Positions 7,252 to 11,707 of a stretch of 11,707 nucleotides of DNA are shown here, piece by piece. This stretch comes from Roseivirga sp. UBA6061. GTDB taxonomy: Bacteria > Bacteroidota > Bacteroidia > Cytophagales > Cyclobacteriaceae. Position 1 is the first letter of the stretch, and every line of letters starts with the position of its first letter. The notes beneath the pieces are model-generated. The model was not told the origin of the DNA. It worked only from the letters and a program-made list of their open reading frames with translations, and made no database searches. A program made the translations under genes and the position numbers. The DNA lies in assembly GCA_002427745.1 (NCBI GenBank), contig DIYF01000053.1, positions 1 through 11,707 of the forward strand, in the 5' to 3' direction.

Positions 7252-7980
7252 ATGGGAAGAGCATTTGAATTTCGTAAGGGTAGAAAAATGAAGCGTTGGG
7301 GCATGATGTCCCGCGTTTTTCCAAAACTAGGTAAGGCCATCACCATGGCAGCCAAAGAGGGGGGAATCGATCCTGATATGAATGCAGCATTGCGTACGGC
7401 TATCCAGAATGCCAAGGCGCAGAATATGCCAAAAGACAATATCGAAGGCGCCATTAAACGTGCGGTTAGTAAAGATGTAGATGCCTACATAGAGGTAAAC
7501 TATGAAGGCAAAGGGCCGCATGGTGTTTTAGTTTTTGTAGAATGTGCTACCGACAATCAAAATCGTACTGTAGCGAATGTAAAGTCTTACTTCAATAAGG
7601 CTGGAGGAGCGCTGGTGCCCACCGGCTCTCTTGAGTTTATGTTTAGTCGCAAGGCCGTGTTTGAGTTTGAGAAAACGGAGGAGATGGACCTGGAAGAGAT
7701 GGAGTTTGAGCTGATTGATGCCGGACTGGAGGAAATTGAGCAGGACTATAACGAAGAGGACGAGACTACCACCTTGTATGTAACCGGTGACTACAAAGCC
7801 TTTGGTGATCTGCAGTCAGCACTGGAGGGGATGAAAATCGATGTAAAAAATGCCAGCCTCAAGCGTTATCCGACCACTCCTGTGGAGTTTACCGAAGAGC
7901 AGATCGAAGAAATGGATAAAATGCTGGATAAACTCGATGAAGATGAAGATGTACAGGCGGTGTATACCAATATTGCCTGA
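7252..7980 (+). CDS. yebC: YebC/TACO1-family protein
   Basis: This 242-residue protein has the usual YebC length and fold. The N-terminal basic helical domain holds [27 protein letters not shown] and the conserved [19 protein letters not shown] (about 53-71). The two following alpha/beta domains hold [23 protein letters not shown] (about 84-106) and an acidic C-terminus. The family has been annotated as a transcription factor (PmpR), and more recent work on YebC and TACO1 ties it to the ribosome and to relief of stalling at proline-rich stretches; a cytoplasmic translation role is the likelier one. The start MGRAFEF replaces the proteobacterial MAGHSKW, as is typical of Bacteroidota. ATG at 7252 fits the family start and has no Shine-Dalgarno sequence. 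Confidence 0.95.
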   Translation: MGRAFEFRKGRKMKRWGMMSRVFPKLGKAITMAAKEGGIDPDMNAALRTAIQNAKAQNMPKDNIEGAIKRAVSKDVDAYIEVNYEGKGPHGVLVFVECATDNQNRTVANVKSYFNKAGGALVPTGSLEFMFSRKAVFEFEKTEEMDLEEMEFELIDAGLEEIEQDYNEEDETTTLYVTGDYKAFGDLQSALEGMKIDVKNASLKRYPTTPVEFTEEQIEEMDKMLDKLDEDEDVQAVYTNIA

Positions 7981-8016
7981 GAAATAACAGGAAGTCCTTA
8001 AGTCTTCCAGGTGAAA

Positions 8017-8082
8017 GGCGTGACTTTTGAGAATTTGATAGTAGACGGGTACTATCAGCAAAACAAAGCTCACGTCTTTTTT
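8017..8082 (+). terminator. Long imperfect terminator-like structure after yebC
   Basis: An outer stem (8017-8023 with 8070-8076, one wobble) encloses a perfect eight-base-pair inner hairpin (TGATAGTA at 8036-8043 with TACTATCA at 8050-8057), and six Ts follow (8077-8082). It lies 37 bases after the yebC stop codon on the same strand. A smaller hairpin (GGAAG 7990-7994 with CTTCC 8004-8008) precedes it. It is longer than a usual intrinsic terminator, but the T tract supports that role. Confidence 0.6.
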
Positions 8083-8150
8083 ATGCCCAAATACGTGATT
8101 TAGACATGAGACACAGGAATATGACCATGCTTTCTGTCTGGCTTATTGAG

Positions 8151-8166
8151 CAGGTTGAAGAACCTG
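8151..8166. repeat. Short perfect hairpin between yebC and the barrel-like gene
   Basis: CAGGTT (8151-8156) and AACCTG (8161-8166) pair perfectly around GAAG. No T run follows on either strand, so I do not call a terminator. The 14-base string shared with 787-800 begins at 8165. Confidence 0.4.
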
Positions 8167-8219
8167 ATTCGTAAAGGAGCATATGATAAGTTTAAATAAC
8201 AGGAATAGTCAGAATCGAT

Positions 8220-8786
8220 TCATTTGCTAAGGCGATAACCCAGATTAAGTGTAATGAGAGGTAATGGCCTGTTGTTGGGTCCAAACCTGAACTGGTAACC
8301 CAACCCGGCAGCAAAATCTATGTTCAGGCGTTCATTGAGTTGTCTTTGCATGCCCCAGATAGGGCCCAACCATACAGAGTCGTCCAGTTCGTAGTTCCGA
8401 AACTGCTCAGGCAAGGTAGCCAGTGTCTTGAAGGCCAGGTAGTTTCCGGAGTTTGCTGCGGTAGGTCTTCCCTTCTCTGCTCTTTTGGTTAGGTTAGTAT
8501 ACATCCTGTATTGAAGGTCAACTACCGGATACCAATGGGCATTAATTCCGGATCTTCCTCTGTCTGCGAAGACTACGGCACTTCTGGCGGCAGATAGAAG
8601 GCCCATCTTACCAAAAACCGTATGTTTCTTGCTGAGTGCCATTTCATGGCTCACTCCAACAGTCATAAATTCAACCCTTGTGACAGATACAGTCTGAGCA
8701 GGAGCCCGGGTTTGAGAAAAGACATTCTGAGGGGGCAGAAAGGTGACCATCAGGGTAAATAGTGTAGTGCAGACAAGCCTTTGCAT
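8220..8786 (-). CDS. Small exported barrel-like protein, function unknown
   Basis: This 188-residue protein has a signal peptide (about 1-25, MQRLVCTTLFTLMVTFLPPQNVFSQ). The rest alternates polar and hydrophobic residues in short strands with many aromatic and glycine residues (for example FAAGLGYQFRFGPNNRPLPLITLNLGYRL at the C-terminus), as expected of a small outer-membrane beta barrel. The stretch LQYRMYTNLTKRAEKGRPTAANSGNYLAFKTL (about 91-122) looks like a motif I know from many Bacteroidota hypothetical envelope proteins. No catalytic motif is visible. The start ATG at 8786 directly opens the signal peptide. It is divergent from the aspartic protease gene with about 200 bases between them. 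The barrel is inference from pattern. Confidence 0.75.
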   Translation of the reverse strand: MQRLVCTTLFTLMVTFLPPQNVFSQTRAPAQTVSVTRVEFMTVGVSHEMALSKKHTVFGKMGLLSAARSAVVFADRGRSGINAHWYPVVDLQYRMYTNLTKRAEKGRPTAANSGNYLAFKTLATLPEQFRNYELDDSVWLGPIWGMQRQLNERLNIDFAAGLGYQFRFGPNNRPLPLITLNLGYRLSK

Positions 8787-8990
8787 ATATCGAACCGGGA
8801 ATGTGGGAATATTGTAAACATAAGTTGCTCAAAGGTGGTAAAGGTCATCAATCAGGCTATTTTTATCAGAACATGTGATCTGAACCAGCATTGTGAATTG
8901 GATTCTGAAAAGTGTCGTTTCACTACCTGGTGATTTGCCAGAAGCTAAACAATTCAGCCCCGAACAGGTCATTAGCGTAAACAGTTTTAT
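8787..8990. other. Divergent intergenic region (barrel-like gene / aspartic protease)
   Basis: This 204-base gap should carry both outward promoters. I find no full TAnnTTTG box and no strong hairpin; the bases just before the protease start (TTTTATATG) have no Shine-Dalgarno sequence. Confidence 0.3.
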
Positions 8991-10187
8991 ATGAAACACC
9001 TATCTCTCGTCTTTCTTCTGGTCTCTTCACTTTGGTTGGGGGGAGATGTCTCTTCTTTCAGGGCTGAACCCTTTGTCAGAACTATCGACATCAGGATTGA
9101 GCAAAAACTGATGTTTACTGATGTGACCATTGACGGTGAGGTCTACAACTTTCTGATTGATACCGGGGCTCCCTTTGTGCTTTCTCCCGAGCTGGCAGAA
9201 AAGCTGAATTTTAAAACCAGTTATACCACTGTAATCGGATCGAGCAATTCAAAAAGAGGGGCTGCACAGGTGGGAACAATTAAAAAAAAGGTAGAAGTAG
9301 GAGGGCTTAAGTTCAGCAACTTCAAAGCCATGGTACTTGATTATAATGCGAACACAGAAGTGATCCGCTGTCTTGATTTTGACGGGATTATCGGGGCCAA
9401 CTTTATGAATGGAGCCATCTGGCAGATTGACTATGATGAAAAGAAGATCGTTATCACAAACAGGCTGAAAGAGCTGGATGGTATCAAAGATGCCTGGTAT
9501 GTAAAAATGGACAAGCGAGGTTTTAACAAGAGTCCTTACATACCGGTAAAGGTAAATCGGGGTGATTTTGGTATGGCACTCTTTGATTCTGGTTTTGCCG
9601 GCTTTTTTGACCTGAGTTACAGGAGCTATGCAAAATCTCTTGAAGGGGGAAATATGGATCAAAGAATCAAAGTATTGGAAGGGCGCGGTATCATGAGCGA
9701 GGGCGCATTTGGTGCTGAAGATACTACCGGATACTTTATGCAGGTTCCTCAGCTGATTGTGGGGCGTGAAAAGGTGGTCGAGCCGGTATTCGTCATGGGG
9801 CATACTAAAAATGCCAAGGTGGGAGCGGAGTATCTTAAAGGCCGGTTGGTGACCCTGGATTTTCCACGAAAACGCTTTTATGTCAGCGAGAAGGAGAACA
9901 AGTATGTACCTGCCGGCAGACGCAGTTTTTTGTTTGCTGCCAGCCCGGATTCGGGTGTGTTGAAAGTATCTTCTGTCTATGGAAAGCTATTGCAGAATCA
10001 GGAACTGAAAATAGGTGATGAGTTGATAGCGATAAACGGAAAAGTACTGGCCGAAATGGAAAAATGTGAGGCGCTGATTTATGTAAGAAACCAGTTGAGT
10101 CTTGAAACTCCCATTGAAATCAAGGCCAAAAGAGGAGACAGAGAAATATTTTTAACATTAGATAAGTCGCTGATATTCAGTGATTAA
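8991..10187 (+). CDS. Exported bilobed aspartic protease with C-terminal PDZ domain
   Basis: This 398-residue protein has two retropepsin-like lobes and a PDZ domain. Lobe 1 has the active-site motif FLIDTGAPF (D57) and the flap-side DGIIGANFM (131-139). Lobe 2 has FDSGFAGFFD (D199) and VGAEYLKG (277-284). The lobes look duplicated: IGANFMNGAIWQIDYDEKKIVI and VGAEYLKGRLVTLDFPRKRFYV align closely. A PDZ-like region follows (about 315-395, core LKIGDELIAINGKVL), likely binding substrate termini. The N-terminus (about 1-25) is a probable signal peptide, placing it in the periplasm or at the cell surface. Both aspartates are kept, so a single chain could form a complete pepsin-like site. Substrates are unknown. 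It stands 104 bases before the lipoprotein gene on the same strand, without a terminator between. Confidence 0.88.
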   Translation: MKHLSLVFLLVSSLWLGGDVSSFRAEPFVRTIDIRIEQKLMFTDVTIDGEVYNFLIDTGAPFVLSPELAEKLNFKTSYTTVIGSSNSKRGAAQVGTIKKKVEVGGLKFSNFKAMVLDYNANTEVIRCLDFDGIIGANFMNGAIWQIDYDEKKIVITNRLKELDGIKDAWYVKMDKRGFNKSPYIPVKVNRGDFGMALFDSGFAGFFDLSYRSYAKSLEGGNMDQRIKVLEGRGIMSEGAFGAEDTTGYFMQVPQLIVGREKVVEPVFVMGHTKNAKVGAEYLKGRLVTLDFPRKRFYVSEKENKYVPAGRRSFLFAASPDSGVLKVSSVYGKLLQNQELKIGDELIAINGKVLAEMEKCEALIYVRNQLSLETPIEIKAKRGDREIFLTLDKSLIFSD

Positions 10188-10219
10188 AAATTAAATTCTT
10201 CTAAAGTTTTACGCCCCGC

Positions 10220-10253
10220 TTTAATATCTTAGCTCATTTTTGGCACACTTTTG
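10220..10253 (+). promoter_or_regulatory. Possible promoter of the lipoprotein gene
   Basis: CACTTTTG (10246-10253) matches seven of eight positions of the -7 consensus TAnnTTTG, and TTTA (10220-10223) stands 22 bases upstream at the -33 position. Transcription would start about 30 bases before the ATG, which keeps the Shine-Dalgarno sequence in the leader. Confidence 0.35.
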
Positions 10254-10279
10254 GGAATAGACTAGTCATCAACAACCAA

Positions 10280-10287
10280 AGGGAGGT
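10280..10287 (+). promoter_or_regulatory. Strong Shine-Dalgarno sequence before the lipoprotein gene
   Basis: AGGGAGGT ends four bases before the ATG at 10292 and includes GGAGGT, a six-base match to the 16S anti-Shine-Dalgarno. No other certain start in the window has anything like it, and Bacteroidota generally do without it. Confidence 0.75.
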
Positions 10288-10291
10288 CAAC

Positions 10292-10702
10292 ATGAAAAAA
10301 GCTTTACTCGGAATATCATTTCTTATACTCATATCGAGTTGTGACTACACAATTATCGAAGAAGTATACGATCCAAGGGACCAGTTTACCGGTCGCTTTG
10401 ATACAGAAGAATACAGTGAAACACTGGACGCATACACTTACTATGATGTCACAATTTTCAAAGACAATGACCCTTATAGTAATGTGGTGTATATCCGGAA
10501 TTTCTATGGGGCCAACATAGAGATATTCGCGGAGGTCAATGGAAATAAACTCGTAATACCCAGACAGAGAAACGGGTACTACCTGATTGAAGGAATTGGC
10601 AGTATAGATTTTGGCGAAATCGTTATGAGCTATACAGTAGAAGATACAGATCCAAGAAGCCGTTTTGTGGACTATTGCAGTTCGGTTTCTTTCAGAAGAT
10701 AA
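10292..10702 (+). CDS. Small lipoprotein, function unknown
   Basis: This 136-residue protein has a lipoprotein signal: basic start MKKALL, hydrophobic core and lipobox ISSC with C17 as the lipidated residue. The mature part is acidic and rich in aromatic residues and short strands (YYDVTIFKDND, VVYIRNFYGANIEIFAEVNG, GYYLIEGIGSIDFGEIVMSYTVED), which suggests a small beta fold of about 110 residues, perhaps lipocalin-like, on the periplasmic or outer surface. The stretch DPRDQFTGRFDTEEYSET recalls a group of Bacteroidota lipoproteins I cannot name. The ATG at 10292 is fixed by the strong Shine-Dalgarno sequence and the lipoprotein signal. The protease gene ends about 100 bases upstream on the same strand, so the two could be linked. 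No enzymatic motif is seen. Confidence 0.8.
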   Translation: MKKALLGISFLILISSCDYTIIEEVYDPRDQFTGRFDTEEYSETLDAYTYYDVTIFKDNDPYSNVVYIRNFYGANIEIFAEVNGNKLVIPRQRNGYYLIEGIGSIDFGEIVMSYTVEDTDPRSRFVDYCSSVSFRR

Positions 10703-10725
10703 ATTGTTGTTTTGAGTTTTGAGTT

Positions 10726-10760
10726 GAGGGACTGGCTGGAGAGCCGGTCCCTCTCTGTTT
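10726..10760 (+). terminator. Terminator hairpin between convergent genes
   Basis: A 12-base-pair stem (10726-10737 with 10742-10753, one wobble) closes a GGAG loop. The T content after it is modest (TCTGTTT), so it fits the plus-strand lipoprotein gene better than the minus-strand thioesterase, whose side has no T run. It may work for both. Confidence 0.6.
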
Positions 10761-10773
10761 GTGGCCTCTGGTT

Positions 10774-11178
10774 TTAGCTAAAAGCCTCAACAATCTCTGC
10801 AGGTATCCGCATAGGTCGTTTGGTGTTGCCATCCAGTAAGCACCACCAGGTACCGGCCTGACACAAGAGCTCATTGGTTTCAGCATGAAATATTCTGACT
10901 AGTCGCTGGCTTTTAACACCCACATTTTCATTTACATGGGTCTTAATAAGAATCTGATCTCCCAGCAGGGCGGGCTTTTTATATTCGATAAAATGGTTGA
11001 TCACTACCCAGGCATATTTAACCAGCCATTCGGGGTTAGCTACTGCTCTCCAGTGTGCCTCAGCCACATCCTGCACCCACTGTAGATAGCGTACATTGTT
11101 AACATGATTCATCATGTCCAGGTCTGCTTCGCTGACAGTGAGGGTCTTTTCGAATATTGAGGGATTATCATGGGCCAT
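10774..11178 (-). CDS. Hot-dog fold acyl-CoA/acyl-ACP thioesterase
   Basis: This 134-residue protein has the usual length of a single hot-dog domain. The N-terminal motif VSEADLDMMNHVNNVRYLQWVQD (about 15-37) carries the catalytic-type aspartate (D21) four residues before H25-V26-N27-N28, as in the 4-hydroxybenzoyl-CoA thioesterase and FAT/YbgC branch. Such enzymes hydrolyse acyl-CoA or acyl-ACP in the cytoplasm; the chain length cannot be read here. The middle, YAWVVINHFIEYKKPALLGDQILIKTHV (about 55-82), gives the family's central strands. It has no signal peptide. ATG at 11178 is the natural start. The gene is divergent from a dehalogenase gene only 54 bases away, so their expression may be linked. 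Confidence 0.88.
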   Translation of the reverse strand: MAHDNPSIFEKTLTVSEADLDMMNHVNNVRYLQWVQDVAEAHWRAVANPEWLVKYAWVVINHFIEYKKPALLGDQILIKTHVNENVGVKSQRLVRIFHAETNELLCQAGTWWCLLDGNTKRPMRIPAEIVEAFS

Positions 11179-11185
11179 AGTTCGT

Positions 11186-11214
11186 GAAAGATAGGGATTT
11201 GTTAGATTTATAAA
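11186..11214 (-). promoter_or_regulatory. Possible promoter of the thioesterase gene
   Basis: On the minus strand, TATCTTTC (11186-11193) matches seven of eight positions of the -7 consensus, and TTTA (11211-11214) lies 17 bases upstream of it. The transcript would be nearly leaderless, starting a few bases before the ATG at 11178. Confidence 0.35.
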
Positions 11215-11232
11215 GACACTGAAAATACAGAT

Positions 11233-11707
11233 ATGGCCATTCCCTTTGTAAGAACCCCGGAAGAACGTTTTGTCAACTTACCTGACTATCCCTTTGCTCC
11301 CCGCTACCTGGATATAGATGGGCTCAGAATGCATTATGTAGATGAGAAGGGGAGTACAGGTGAAACCGTGCTGATGCTTCATGGAGAGCCTTCCTGGTCG
11401 TTTCTGTATCGTAAAATGATTCCAGGGATCAATGCTGCCGGGCATCGCTGTGTAGCTCCGGACCTCATAGGTTTTGGCAAGTCGGATAAACCTACTGAGC
11501 GAAGTGCTTATACCTATAAGGCTCACCTCGACTGGCTGGGGACATTTATCCAACAGCTTGACTTAAACAATATCACCCTCTTTTGTCAGGACTGGGGAGG
11601 ATTGTTGGGGCTCAAAATACTTACTGAAATGCCTGAGCGCTTTGCCAGAGTGGTGACGGCCAATACTTTTTTGCCTACCGGAGATACGCCCGCCAATGAT
11701 GCCTTCA
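11233..11707 (+). CDS. Haloalkane dehalogenase, DhlA-like, cut off by the window edge
   Basis: The first 158 residues of an alpha/beta hydrolase are present, without a stop. The N-terminus VRTPEERFVNLPDYPFAPRYLDIDGLRMHYVDE follows haloalkane dehalogenase subfamily I (DhlA) closely. The oxyanion region is HGEPSWSFLYRKMIP (50-64) and the nucleophile elbow is CQDWGG (D120, with the halide-binding tryptophan W121 beside it). FGFGKSDKP-type conservation also appears as IGFGKSDKPT (79-88). Such enzymes cut carbon-halogen bonds by hydrolysis in the cytoplasm, giving an alcohol and a halide. The lid domain and the remaining catalytic residues lie beyond the window, so specificity is open; a related epoxide hydrolase is less likely. 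ATG at 11233 fits the family's start and has no Shine-Dalgarno sequence. Confidence 0.85.
   Translation, partial: MAIPFVRTPEERFVNLPDYPFAPRYLDIDGLRMHYVDEKGSTGETVLMLHGEPSWSFLYRKMIPGINAAGHRCVAPDLIGFGKSDKPTERSAYTYKAHLDWLGTFIQQLDLNNITLFCQDWGGLLGLKILTEMPERFARVVTANTFLPTGDTPANDAF

Noticed and set aside
9249..9803. 184-codon minus-strand open frame
   Set aside because: It is antisense to the aspartic protease, whose both active-site motifs and internal duplication fix the coding strand.
11278..11553. 91-codon minus-strand open frame at the right edge
   Set aside because: It is antisense to the dehalogenase, which has strong family motifs on the plus strand.

Overview
The window reads as ordinary chromosomal DNA of a member of the Bacteroidota, most likely a marine or soil Cytophagales-type bacterium. 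The signs are: YebC with the Bacteroidota N-terminus [16 protein letters not shown]; an AraC regulator with a seven-helix membrane domain; a TlpA thioredoxin joined to a DUF3738-like domain; a small barrel-like protein of a type frequent in this phylum; AT-rich start regions almost without Shine-Dalgarno sequences; and occasional TAnnTTTG-like -7 boxes. The phylum call is inference from these features. I see no insertion sequence, phage gene, CRISPR array, tRNA or rRNA.

Layout: a terminator for a gene lying left of the window (37-64) is followed by a single-domain response regulator on the minus strand (91-465). A roughly 780-base stretch without a convincing gene follows (466-1245). Its right part holds three hairpins and a strong plus-strand intrinsic terminator, so a small RNA is possible. 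Next comes an exported HIT-family protein (1246-1725, plus), convergent with a minus-strand block: an exported SnoaL/DUF4440-like protein (1729-2235), a membrane-anchored AraC regulator (2304-3350) and, behind its own terminator, the TlpA/DUF3738-like protein (3508-4707).

Divergent from that block is a two-component operon: sensor histidine kinase (4975-6432) and OmpR-type response regulator (6437-7138), four bases apart. yebC follows under its own probable promoter (7252-7980) and ends in a branched terminator-like structure. Then come a small barrel-like exported protein (8220-8786, minus), a two-lobed aspartic protease with a PDZ domain (8991-10187, plus), and a small lipoprotein with an unusually strong Shine-Dalgarno sequence (10292-10702, plus). 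A hot-dog thioesterase (10774-11178, minus) is divergent from a haloalkane dehalogenase of the DhlA type that runs off the right edge (11233-11707).

Working together: the clear functional unit is the kinase/regulator pair. Six proteins carry export or lipoprotein signals (HIT, SnoaL-like, TlpA-like, barrel-like, aspartic protease, lipoprotein), so much of the window concerns the cell envelope. I do not find convincing evidence of a new multi-gene system. The points most worth a second look are the candidate RNA, the exported HIT protein, the two-domain TlpA protein, the bilobed protease and the Shine-Dalgarno exception.
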